Translations under genes and position numbers: made by a program | NCBI GenBank assembly: GCA_017411385.1 | Contig: JAFQQF010000009.1 | Span: 1-64,000 of the forward strand | DNA from: Ruminococcus sp. | GTDB taxonomy: Bacteria > Bacillota > Clostridia > Oscillospirales > Acutalibacteraceae | Direction: 5' to 3' | DNA length: 64,000 nucleotides | Shown here: one piece after another, positions 16,999-25,156 of the stretch | Layout of the letters: every line of letters begins with the position of its first letter | Numbering within the stretch: position 1 is the first letter of the stretch | The notes under the pieces: model-generated | Told to the model about the DNA's origin: nothing | The model's database searches: none | Seen by the model: the letters and a program-made list of their open reading frames with translations, nothing else

Positions 16999-17988
16999 AT
17001 GATTAGAAAGTCGAAACTGAATGCTATCGACGGTGAAACTTTAATGGACACACGCTTCGATCCTGTGGCGTTTTGTGTTGATACGCTTCTGCCCAAGGGC
17101 GTTGCAATCCTTGGCGGTGCTTCTAAGATCGGTAAGTCCTGGTTGGTGCTTGACCTTTGTGTGAGGGTTGCCAAGGGCGAAGATATGTGGGGCATGAAAA
17201 CCGCAGGCGGGACAACCCTCTATCTTTGTCTGGAGGACACTCTCAGGCGTGTGCAGGACAGGCTCAACAACATCACAGACGATGTTCCTGCCAACGTGTT
17301 TTTTGCTAATGCTGCAAGCACTCTTGCAGAAGGTCTTTGTGCCCAGATACGAAGATTTGTAAAGGATCATCCCGACACTTGTCTGGTTGTTATTGATACT
17401 TTCCAGATTATCCGTGACGAAAATAAAGACACGTCATACTCTAAAGATTACTCTGACTTGCGTTTGCTGAAAGAGGTCGCAGACGAGCTCGAGATTACTG
17501 TCTTGCTAGTGCATCACATTCGCAAGCAGGGGGATAACGACCCGCTTAACAAACTGTCGGGTACAACAGGTGTTGCAGGTGCGGTTGATACTGTCTTCAT
17601 TCTTGACAGAAGCAATCGCAACGATACCTGTGCAACACTCCTCTGTACCGGAAGGGATATTGAAGATCGTCAGCTGGAGCTTAAGTTTTCCAAAGAAGAT
17701 TTTGTCTGGAATCTTGAAGCTGACAGCATGGAAACTCCTGAGAAGTTTCTCCCAACTGAAATGGAAGGTCTGATTTTCCTTATGAGGGAAATCAAAAAAT
17801 TCAGCGGTTCCAATTCGAAGTTCGTAGATTTATTTAATCAACACAACGGAAGTTCGGTAACTGCTAAAAAGTTAAAGCAGATGATGAACAAATGGAGATA
17901 CGAGCTTGAGGGCTTGGGAATTCGCTACTACAGCCATCGAAGCAACGGCATCCGACTTCTGGATATTACATATTCCGAAGCAGCATAG
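16999..17988 (+). CDS. RepA-like AAA ATPase (hexameric helicase family)
   Basis: A 329-residue RecA-fold ATPase of the AAA_25/RepA family. Walker A is GGASKIGKSWL, Walker B is LVVIDTF, and VLLVHHIRKQGDNDP followed by LSGTTGVAGAVDTVF is the family signature. Relatives are plasmid replicative helicases (RSF1010 RepA type) and proteins of integrative elements. GAAGGAGGTG precedes ATG at 16999; an upstream in-frame start lacks a site. Its place right after the iteron-like array supports a role in element replication. Its GC content is clearly higher than the defence genes on either side. Confidence 0.88.
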   Translation: MIRKSKLNAIDGETLMDTRFDPVAFCVDTLLPKGVAILGGASKIGKSWLVLDLCVRVAKGEDMWGMKTAGGTTLYLCLEDTLRRVQDRLNNITDDVPANVFFANAASTLAEGLCAQIRRFVKDHPDTCLVVIDTFQIIRDENKDTSYSKDYSDLRLLKEVADELEITVLLVHHIRKQGDNDPLNKLSGTTGVAGAVDTVFILDRSNRNDTCATLLCTGRDIEDRQLELKFSKEDFVWNLEADSMETPEKFLPTEMEGLIFLMREIKKFSGSNSKFVDLFNQHNGSSVTAKKLKQMMNKWRYELEGLGIRYYSHRSNGIRLLDITYSEAA

Positions 17989-18100
17989 TGACGGAAAGTG
18001 CCGCAAGTGACGCAAATATTCGGTGCCGTATTTTGCGGCACTTGCGTTCCTTTGCGACCCTGTTTTAACAAAAATTATTTAATTGAAAGGACAAAATTAC

Positions 18101-18311
18101 ATGAAAAAAATCAAATATAAAATCGTTTGATGAACTGCCCATGTTCCTAAACGCCGAGGATATTTCCGAGGCTTTGGGCATTGCAATCTCAACTACATAC
18201 GAACTGATGAAGCAGAAAGGTTTTCCTTCCCTTAAAATCGGCAGGAGGTATGTGGTGGAAAGAGAAAATTTTATTAAGTGGGTGCAGAAGAACTCAGGTG
18301 GTAGTTCTTGA
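18101..18311 (+). pseudogene. excisionase-like HTH gene with apparent frameshift
   Basis: After AAAGGAC and ATG at 18101 comes a run of seven A. Read directly, the frame stops after ten codons. If one A is skipped, the frame continues as KSNIKSFDELPMFLNAEDIS... through a MerR/excisionase-type helix-turn-helix (STTYELMKQKGFPSLKIGRR) to the stop at 18309. A start at ATG 18141 would still give a 56-residue protein holding the whole HTH. The cause may be a sequencing slip, a real mutation, or slippage on the A7 run. It overlaps the next gene at TTGA. Confidence 0.65.
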
Positions 18312-18745
18312 GTTACACTCCGAAAAATAAACGTGACGGCATCAGAAATTCTTTCTTGATGCCTAACGAAATCTTTGCCTTAGGGCTTTCGGGCGGAGCG
18401 ATTCTTGTCTATACATACCTGAGATATTGCGAGAACCGTGAAACCTATCAATGCTATCCGAGTTACAAAACCATTGGCAAGGCGGTGGGTATGAGCAAGA
18501 ACACCGTGAAGAAATATGTAGATGTTCTTCGTGATAAAGGGCTAATCGAAACGGAAAACACCTCGGTGGTAACCGCCAAAGGTCAAAAGAGAAACGGCAA
18601 TCTTCTCTATACCTTGCGTCCTGTTGAAGAAGCGGTGAAGCTTTTTTATGAGGAACAAAACCGAAGGCTTAATGAAGAAATCGGTCGGGCACAGACTCTC
18701 AAAAACATTGAAAAATTCGGTGTTCAGGTGGAGAAATCCGCCTGA
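18308..18745 (+). CDS. winged-helix HTH protein (replication initiator / regulator type)
   Basis: A 145-residue protein: NSFLMPNEIFALGLSGGAIL, then YQCYPSYKTIGKAVGMSKNT and VKKYVDVLRDKGLIETE. This is the pattern of the helix-turn-helix proteins next to RepA-like ATPases in clostridial elements and resembles the N-terminal domain of some replication initiators. It starts at TTG in a TTGA overlap with the excisionase-like gene, with AGGTGG upstream. It likely binds element DNA, perhaps the repeat array or the palindromes just downstream. Confidence 0.78.
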   Translation: MSYTPKNKRDGIRNSFLMPNEIFALGLSGGAILVYTYLRYCENRETYQCYPSYKTIGKAVGMSKNTVKKYVDVLRDKGLIETENTSVVTAKGQKRNGNLLYTLRPVEEAVKLFYEEQNRRLNEEIGRAQTLKNIEKFGVQVEKSA

Positions 18746-18748
18746 ATG

Positions 18749-18957
18749 TGCCGTCCGATTTTTTTGCAGGAATAAGCACTGGCGCCTTTTAGGGCGTTTG
18801 TGCAAGTCACATCGGACGGCAGTGCCGACCGTAGAGGGCTTTTTTGGGAATTTGCCTTGGATGTCATTTTAAGGCCTTAAAATGCCCATTGGCGTCAATT
18901 AAAGAAAAACTACAAAAAATCCGCATTGTGAAGGGCTTTCTTAAGGCGTCACAATGC
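18749..18957. repeat. cluster of three palindromes (oriT-like or regulatory)
   Basis: There are three separate dyads in 210 bases. (1) TGCCGTCCGAT (18749-18759) with ATCGGACGGCA (18811-18821), 11 of 11, with a nested GCAC...GTGC hairpin inside. (2) The perfect 20-base palindrome CATTTTAAGGCCTTAAAATG (18865-18884) within a longer imperfect dyad. (3) GCATTGTGA (18923-18931) with TCACAATGC (18949-18957). No gene fits the stretch. Dyad clusters upstream of ribbon-helix-helix genes are typical of transfer origins or autoregulatory sites. No relaxase gene is present in the window. Confidence 0.65.
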
Positions 18958-18971
18958 AGAAAGGAGAAATT

Positions 18972-19394
18972 ATGAGCGATATTTCAAATGCTGAGGATAA
19001 AGTGAAATTATCCGTTTATGTAAGACCTGAGACCGCTGATAAACTTAAGTCTTACTACAAATCTCTTGGCTTTAAAACCAAGTCAGATTTAATTGATGAT
19101 GCAATAAATTTCTATTGCGGATATCTTTCAGCGGATGATTGTGCGGACTTTTATCCTGAGGTTATTAAATCAGCGGTGAAAGCTAACCTCGAGAGTTTAG
19201 AAAACCGAATGGGCAGGTTGTTGTTCAAACATACCGTTGAGCTTGCAATGATGATGAATATTATTGCGGCAGTCTATAATGTTGATGAAGATACTCTCTA
19301 TAAACTCAGAGCAAAGTGTGTCAGTGAAGTTAAAAGGCTTAACGGCAGAATCAATTTCGAAGATGTTCTTCGCTATCAACGATACGAAGATTAA
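18972..19394 (+). CDS. ribbon-helix-helix protein of the mobile element
   Basis: A 140-residue protein with an N-terminal ribbon-helix-helix fold: VKLSVYVRPETADKLKSYYK, then FKTKSDLIDDAINFYCGYL. The C-terminal half is helical. Such proteins are common in clostridial integrative elements, where they regulate or join relaxosomes. AAGGAG precedes ATG at 18972, and the palindrome cluster lies just upstream as a likely binding site. It ends before a long hairpin separating it from the convergent helicase gene. Confidence 0.82.
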   Translation: MSDISNAEDKVKLSVYVRPETADKLKSYYKSLGFKTKSDLIDDAINFYCGYLSADDCADFYPEVIKSAVKANLESLENRMGRLLFKHTVELAMMMNIIAAVYNVDEDTLYKLRAKCVSEVKRLNGRINFEDVLRYQRYED

Positions 19395-19420
19395 GGTTGT
19401 TAACATCCCTTAAAATAAAA

Positions 19421-19457
19421 CATACCGCAAGAGCGAATAAAAGGCTCTTGCGGTATG
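19421..19457. terminator. hairpin between convergent genes
   Basis: A 14-base perfect stem: CATACCGCAAGAGC (19421-19434) with GCTCTTGCGGTATG (19444-19457). The T run is poor on both sides, but the site between two convergent genes fits a terminator. Confidence 0.65.
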
Positions 19458-19485
19458 CAATAAAATATGAGTTTAGGGGTACAAC

Positions 19486-22254
19486 TTACAAGAATAGAAT
19501 TAACAACATGATAATAAATAATATCGCCATACCAATAGAAACACCTGTGATAATAAGTGATTGTTTTCTTTGATGTTCAACATAATTATTGTAGTCAATT
19601 GGGTTAATGTAATATCTGTTCTTTAATTTGCTTGCAGGTAGTGTTCCATTGTGTATCAACGTATAAACATAGCCTTCACTTTTACCCAAGAGAGAACTTA
19701 TATCTTTTACTGTATAGTAATTGTCCATAGGATTTTCCTTTTGGGGATGTTTTATAGAAGGCGGGTATGTATGGTTGATTTTCGGTTGGACTGTTACATT
19801 TTCGGTGTGCTGAACAGGTGCAGGGGCGGATATTCTTGTAGAAACAGATGTAGGATTACTCTTAGGTGTATCTTTGGATTTAGGCATAACTCTTGTGCGT
19901 TTATACTCTGGCAAGCAACATCCTAACATTTGCATAATCTTTAATTCATCCAATGCATCTTGCCAAGCGTTGTGAGTTTCGTGATAGTTTGGGTTGTCAG
20001 ATAGCATTCGATAAATAGGCTCTACACCGTAGTTGCGTTTTAGTCTTCCTGTACTACAGCATTCTTCAGTTGAAGGAATCTTACAATTAAACTGACGATA
20101 GGCAGCGAGCTTCATAATGTCATACCATTCAAACATGGATAGTTCGGGTAATAGGTTGCAATCAAATGCGGCGTTATATGCAAACACCTCAGAAACGTTG
20201 TTTATCATAAGAAAAACTTTAATATTACTTATGGCTTCTTTACGAGTGCAAACAATAGCTTCCTTGCCTTCGATGTGCAAAGCGTTTGAATACACACCAC
20301 CCACGCAATACTCTGGTGTTAGAATGTAATATCTTGAGTCGATTGGTATGTAAGTTGCTGAATCTGCAATGATTACTCCTATGGACATAAGGTCGTTGTT
20401 GAAATTCGTTTCTGTATCTATAACAGCAATTTTTTTGATTTGTTTTGGTTTCGTGTACTTTTGCAAATAGTTTTTAGTTATGGCTTTTGAAACAGCATCT
20501 AAAAACGCACTCTCGTCAGGTATCTCAATTTCGTATGACATATTATTACGAGTGTTATAAAGTATGCCCCTTTTTAGACCTAATGCAATCATATAGCAAG
20601 CACACTGTAAGAAGTGCTCGTGTGTGACTTCGTAAACGAATTTAAGCTCATACACGATATCATTCTTTATAACATCTGCAATTCCAATAGCTGAGAACAA
20701 GTGTTTTCCACTATCATCTGCAAAACTGATATTACAGCGAACCTGTACTTCCTCATCAGGAGTAAAAATTGTACTTAATCTGTTTGTGAGTTGCTCTTTT
20801 TGTATTTCATTTACAAATGGTGTGATAACTTGTGTTCGATATCGTTCTTGTTTGGTTTCCCACGAAGTAAGCAAAAGTATTTTTTGGTCTAAAGTTAATT
20901 CGTTGATAAGACCATCGTAAGTCTTTTTTTCTAATTCTAAGAGAAATTCAATATCTTTATCAATATTATAATTGGCGAAAAAGACAGCTTCCTGATAAAT
21001 ACCGATGCAAGGAGACAAATCAATTAAATCGTCTTGGCTTTTAATGTCAATCTCTTTGGATAACAAATCGCTAGTAACACAGTTGATTTTTAAAAGATTG
21101 AAGCACTCCTCAATGTTTTCTTTATATTTAAAATCAAACATTTTGGAAATTCCAACGTTATCAAAATGAGTGTTTGTTTTTTGCGGAGAAGACAAGGTTT
21201 CTTCGGAAAGCATAGCTTCTTCGTTGCTAACAAAAATTATATGTTCTTTGCCTCGGCTTGCCGCAACACAAAAGATATTTCTAAGAATTTCATATGATTG
21301 CTGAGGTTTGCCAATTCTATCTGCCCAGTTTGATTCGGTAAAGTCAAAGATTACACATATTTTTCGTTCAAGACCCTTACTGCTGTCATAAGTAGTAAAT
21401 ATTGCAGAAGTCTTTTTAGGTTTTGTAGCACCGGTGGAATCTTGGTCAGATATACTTGCAAAAACAGTTTTTTTATTGAATTTTTCAGGAAAACGGGATT
21501 CTAATGTATTTAAGGTAGTCGCAAGATTGCCTGTTCTGTTGCCAAGACACAAAATATCCTTTGTGTCTTGCTGTGCTAAAAAGGCAACAACAGATTCTAT
21601 ATCCATCTCTTCAACTACGCAGTCGTCATTTACACCGATGATAGTTTTGTTCCAAATTCTACCTAACTTTTCTGCCAAGGGTGCTGAAAGTCTAAAGCAT
21701 TTAGTAAACTCTAATTTGATATATGAGCCTAAAAACTGCTCGATAAATCCAGTGACTTCAAGGGTGGTTTTATCATAAATCTTTTGTTGCATGTCGCCTA
21801 CGGCTATGATTTGTATATGAGGATTTGATTCCTTGATATGTTCAAGCATTTGGGCAAGTTCGAGTTCAATATCCTGGTACTCGTCAATTATTAAAACATC
21901 ATAATGGTCTATGCTAGGTTTTTCTTTATTAAAACGTTGAACAAGGTCAGAGACACCTGTTTTAATTCCGATTTTACTTAATTCACTGTAAGCGAAGCCG
22001 TGATAATTGGTAACAGTAATATTTGCGCCTTTGATTTTAGATTTAGCATCTAATTTTAATAATCTGTTGTATGTAAGATATAAGATTTTAAGAGTTTCAG
22101 GCAATCGACAGCAAAGGTGTTGTATGGTAGTTGTTTTACCACTACCTATACATGCATCTACAAGGATGTTGTTGCCTTCAAGAGCTTTTGTGATAAAAAG
22201 CTCTTGCTCCTCCGAAAGTACGATATCGTTTTTTGAAGAGTTATTCCTACTCAT
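19486..22254 (-). CDS. SF1 helicase - PD-(D/E)xK - DEDDh exonuclease - HTH - membrane anchor
   Basis: A 922-residue protein with an unusual domain string. UvrD-like helicase: Walker A GSGKT (37-41), Walker B DEYQD (124-128), GDMQQ, and motif VI region VAASRGKEH (330-338). A PD-(D/E)xK-like segment: Asp527 in GIADVIK and ELK at 536-538. A DEDDh exonuclease: DTE (613-615), FD (697-698), HNAWQD (761-766). After a low-complexity linker comes a MerR/excisionase-like HTH (845-895), then a hydrophobic helix to the C-terminus (899-922). GAGGTG precedes ATG; a TATAAT lies at 22309-22304 on this strand. It is AT-rich and opposite in strand to its neighbours, so it is probably cargo. A role in defence or element processing is inference. 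Confidence 0.82.
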   Translation of the reverse strand: MSRNNSSKNDIVLSEEQELFITKALEGNNILVDACIGSGKTTTIQHLCCRLPETLKILYLTYNRLLKLDAKSKIKGANITVTNYHGFAYSELSKIGIKTGVSDLVQRFNKEKPSIDHYDVLIIDEYQDIELELAQMLEHIKESNPHIQIIAVGDMQQKIYDKTTLEVTGFIEQFLGSYIKLEFTKCFRLSAPLAEKLGRIWNKTIIGVNDDCVVEEMDIESVVAFLAQQDTKDILCLGNRTGNLATTLNTLESRFPEKFNKKTVFASISDQDSTGATKPKKTSAIFTTYDSSKGLERKICVIFDFTESNWADRIGKPQQSYEILRNIFCVAASRGKEHIIFVSNEEAMLSEETLSSPQKTNTHFDNVGISKMFDFKYKENIEECFNLLKINCVTSDLLSKEIDIKSQDDLIDLSPCIGIYQEAVFFANYNIDKDIEFLLELEKKTYDGLINELTLDQKILLLTSWETKQERYRTQVITPFVNEIQKEQLTNRLSTIFTPDEEVQVRCNISFADDSGKHLFSAIGIADVIKNDIVYELKFVYEVTHEHFLQCACYMIALGLKRGILYNTRNNMSYEIEIPDESAFLDAVSKAITKNYLQKYTKPKQIKKIAVIDTETNFNNDLMSIGVIIADSATYIPIDSRYYILTPEYCVGGVYSNALHIEGKEAIVCTRKEAISNIKVFLMINNVSEVFAYNAAFDCNLLPELSMFEWYDIMKLAAYRQFNCKIPSTEECCSTGRLKRNYGVEPIYRMLSDNPNYHETHNAWQDALDELKIMQMLGCCLPEYKRTRVMPKSKDTPKSNPTSVSTRISAPAPVQHTENVTVQPKINHTYPPSIKHPQKENPMDNYYTVKDISSLLGKSEGYVYTLIHNGTLPASKLKNRYYINPIDYNNYVEHQRKQSLIITGVSIGMAILFIIMLLILFL

Positions 22255-22405
22255 ACATTGACACCTCGGTTACACAGAAAATATGTAAATTTGCCATACA
22301 CACATTATATCACAAATATAGTACCATAAAAAGTACTTTGCAAAAATCATCTGGATATTACAAACTCTTTGTGATAATGTGTTGGCTTGAGAAAGGAGTG
22401 ATAAC

Positions 22406-23563
22406 ATGGCAAAGCGCAGACCGTCGGGAGACGGAATGATAAGAAGGAAAAAGAAAGATTTATGGGAAGCACGAATTACCATAGGTTATAAAAATGACGG
22501 TTCGTCAATGTTCAAATATGCTTACGGCAAAACTCAGCGAGAGGCTCTTCAAAAGCTTCACAAACTTCTTGAAGAGTACAAAGGTATAAAGCTTACCGAA
22601 GAAAGCAACATAACAGTATCCGAATGGCTTGACCGGTGGCTCAACGAATATATGATATTCGCAGTCAGAGAAAGTACCTGGTCGGGATATGAATCAATGG
22701 CAAGGGTTCACATAAAGCCTCACATTGGCGATACACCCTTAGCCTTGCTGAAGACTGTGGACATTCAGAAAATGTATAACTACCTCCGCAAGAACGGCAG
22801 AGTTGACAAGACCAGCCCAAAGGGTGAAGGCCTTGCCGACAGCTATGTCCGCAAAATACATATGATGCTTCACGAAGCACTTGAGATGGCAGTCAGCGAA
22901 AAACTGATTGTCAAGAATCCTACAGTAGGCGCAACAGTACCCAAGAACAATTATCCGCCTATGAAAGTTCTCAATGAAACTGAGCTTCAGAAGTTTATGG
23001 CGGTTATAAAAGCAGATGAACTCTGGTGCGACTTCTTCTACACCGAGCTGACCACAGGGCTTCGCAAAGGTGAACTCTGCGGACTTATGTGGAGCGACTT
23101 TGATGTGGAGAAAGGTACCCTGAAAGTAAGCAGAACAGTCAGGGTGAAACGAGGCGGTGGACTTGAGTGGGGTGAAACAAAAACCGAGGCAGGCAGGAGA
23201 ACCATTCTCCTGCCTCCAAGCACCGCCGAGATTCTTAAAGCTCGCAAAGAAAAGGTTAAAGGGCAATGGATATTCCCTAACATCTATAAGCCTGAACTTC
23301 CGATGAACCCGAGCAGTGCATATAACAGACTGATGACTTTGCTGAAAAATGCAGACTTGCCTCGGGTTCGCTTCCACGATCTTCGCCATACCTTTGCAAC
23401 CCATGCACAGACAGGCGGTGTGGATGTGAAAACCCTCTCGAAAATCCTCGGGCACACAAATGCTTCATTCACCATAGACACCTACACTCACGTTACAACG
23501 GATATGCAAAAGCGAGCTTCGGATATCGTAGGCGGATTTATGGATGAGATTGCAGAGGTGTAA
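22406..23563 (+). CDS. tyrosine recombinase / integrase 1
   Basis: A 385-residue phage-type integrase of the Tn916/ICE kind. The N-terminus is an Arm-binding domain (MIRRKKKDLWEARITIGYKN), followed by a core-binding SAM-like domain (ITVSEWLDRWLNEY) and the catalytic domain with Arg in TTGLRKGELCGL, HDLRHTFATH, and the nucleophile Tyr in TIDTYTHV. GAAAGGAG precedes ATG. It is followed three bases later by a second recombinase gene, so the two are made together. Confidence 0.93.
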   Translation: MAKRRPSGDGMIRRKKKDLWEARITIGYKNDGSSMFKYAYGKTQREALQKLHKLLEEYKGIKLTEESNITVSEWLDRWLNEYMIFAVRESTWSGYESMARVHIKPHIGDTPLALLKTVDIQKMYNYLRKNGRVDKTSPKGEGLADSYVRKIHMMLHEALEMAVSEKLIVKNPTVGATVPKNNYPPMKVLNETELQKFMAVIKADELWCDFFYTELTTGLRKGELCGLMWSDFDVEKGTLKVSRTVRVKRGGGLEWGETKTEAGRRTILLPPSTAEILKARKEKVKGQWIFPNIYKPELPMNPSSAYNRLMTLLKNADLPRVRFHDLRHTFATHAQTGGVDVKTLSKILGHTNASFTIDTYTHVTTDMQKRASDIVGGFMDEIAEV

Positions 23564-23565
23564 AT

Positions 23566-25020
23566 ATGGCTAAGAAACGCAAACTCGGAGAAGGCACTCT
23601 CAGGCTTCGAAACGATGGCAGATGGGAAGGACGAGTTGTCACAGGCTATGATGACAAGGGTTATCCAATAACGAAAAATGTTACATCGAAAGATAAGAAA
23701 GTCTGTATGGAAAAGCTTGAGGAACTCAAGAAAGAGTACGGCACCGTAAGCACAAGGTGCAGTCCCGATATGCCTTTCGGTGAGTGGATTGACTTCTGGT
23801 ATAAAAACTTCTGCAAACCCGGTATCAGACTTTCAACTCAGGCTCATTATGAGAATCATATCTATGACCATATAATTCCCGACATCGGCAAAATTCCTCT
23901 TAACGAACTTTCTCAGTCAGACCTTCAGCAGTACTATGCAAATCTGAAAACCGACGGCAGACGTTACAGGCGAGAGGAAAACGGCACAGGACTTTCAAAT
24001 GCTATGGTAAGAGGTATTCACAAAGCTTGCAATTCATCGTTAGAGAAAGCGGTTGAGGAAGGATTGATAGATGTAAACCCGAGCAAGGGGTGTAAACTTC
24101 CGCCTAAAAGAAGTGCCGAGATGCAACCACTTTCAAAAGAAGAAGCAAGGCGATTTCTGGCACAGGCAAAAGCGGACGGAGACTACTATGAGATATTCAT
24201 TCTGGAGCTTGCAACAGGGCTTAGAATCGGAGAGGTCTTGGGACTTCAATGGGACGATATAAACCTCGATACAGGCGAGATTTACATTCAGCGTCAGGCT
24301 TGCAACATCGATGGAAATCTTCATATATCCGTACCCAAAACGAAAGGCTCTATCCGCACAATTTTGCTGCCTCCCTCAGTTACTAATATGCTCAAGTCGT
24401 ATAAGGAAACCGTAAACTCAAGGTGGGTGTTTCCTTCCCCAAAGAAAGACGATGTTCCAAGGCACCCTACCTCGGTCAGGTCAGCCTTGGCAAGGACTCT
24501 CAAAAAAGCTCAGTGCAAGCACGTGCGGTTTCACGATTTGAGGCACACCTTCGCAACCTTCTCGCTTGAAAACGGAATGGATATCAAAACCTTGTCCGAA
24601 ATCCTTGGTCACGAATCTTCGGCAACCACTCTTGATGTGTATTCTCACGTCAGCGATACAATGAAGATGCAGGCAGCTGTCAGCATCGACCGCAAAATCG
24701 GCGGTACAAACGCTCAAATGCCTGAACCCGAGAAAGTGCCCGAAGGCACCGAAAAAACGCAACAGGAGCCAAAATTCGAGCCACAAAAGCGAAAAATGCG
24801 TAAGCGTGGCACTGGCTGTGTCACAAAAATCTCCGAAAACTGCTATGAGGGCAAATATTCCCCCAATAACGCCTACGGCAAACGCATCAGCCGAAACGTC
24901 TACGCCCCCACCGAAGCCGAGTGCGAAGCAAAACTTGCCAAACTCATCAAAGAAATGAACACCGAAATCGCCACCGAAAAAGCAAAACTAAAAGCCGAAA
25001 AACTAGAGGGTAGCCTATAA
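23566..25020 (+). CDS. tyrosine recombinase / integrase 2 with extra C-terminal Arm-like domain
   Basis: A 484-residue integrase. Arm domain: LGEGTLRLRNDGRWEGRVVT. Catalytic motifs: Arg in ATGLRIGEVLGL, HDLRHTFATF, and Tyr in TLDVYSHV. It is about 100 residues longer than its neighbour. After a Pro/Glu-rich linker (about 380-415) the tail reads RGTGCVTKISENCYEGKYSP and ends in a charged helix, repeating the pattern of the N-terminal Arm domain. GAGGTG precedes ATG. It ends at a hairpin, and an att-like sequence follows within 20 bases, as expected at an element end. Confidence 0.92.
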   Translation: MAKKRKLGEGTLRLRNDGRWEGRVVTGYDDKGYPITKNVTSKDKKVCMEKLEELKKEYGTVSTRCSPDMPFGEWIDFWYKNFCKPGIRLSTQAHYENHIYDHIIPDIGKIPLNELSQSDLQQYYANLKTDGRRYRREENGTGLSNAMVRGIHKACNSSLEKAVEEGLIDVNPSKGCKLPPKRSAEMQPLSKEEARRFLAQAKADGDYYEIFILELATGLRIGEVLGLQWDDINLDTGEIYIQRQACNIDGNLHISVPKTKGSIRTILLPPSVTNMLKSYKETVNSRWVFPSPKKDDVPRHPTSVRSALARTLKKAQCKHVRFHDLRHTFATFSLENGMDIKTLSEILGHESSATTLDVYSHVSDTMKMQAAVSIDRKIGGTNAQMPEPEKVPEGTEKTQQEPKFEPQKRKMRKRGTGCVTKISENCYEGKYSPNNAYGKRISRNVYAPTEAECEAKLAKLIKEMNTEIATEKAKLKAEKLEGSL

Positions 25021-25030
25021 AGCTACCCTC
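25006..25030. terminator. hairpin at the end of the recombinase operon
   Basis: GAGGGTAGC (25006-25014) pairs perfectly with GCTACCCTC (25022-25030) across the stop codon. The T run is poor on the plus strand but present on the minus strand, so it may protect against transcription from either side. Confidence 0.6.
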
Positions 25031-25035
25031 AAATT

Positions 25036-25049
25036 CTGCACTGCAGTAA
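25036..25049. other. att-like repeat (copy 2)
   Basis: CTGCACTGCAGTAA lies 16 bases after the stop of the second recombinase. It resembles the inverted part of the att-like copies at 8953 and 27071 (CTG-N4/5-GCAGTAA). A crossover site adjoining the integrase gene is the usual layout. Confidence 0.4.
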
Positions 25050-25081
25050 TTAAAGTAGAATAAAGATATTTATATAGAAGC

Positions 25082-25110
25082 TTGCAGTATTTTGTTGTGT
25101 ATGGTATTAT
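25082..25110 (+). promoter_or_regulatory. putative promoter of the NACHT gene
   Basis: TTGCAG (25082-25087), 17-base spacer, TATTAT (25105-25110), 47 bases before the NACHT start codon. Confidence 0.6.
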
Positions 25111-25156
25111 TTAATAAAAACATACGGATTTTTCAGGTCATCGAAAGGAGTTTGTT

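Noticed and set aside
18648-18872. A frame crossing the end of the HTH gene and the palindromes
   Set aside because: It lies mostly inside the HTH gene in another frame and runs through the dyads; no ribosome site.
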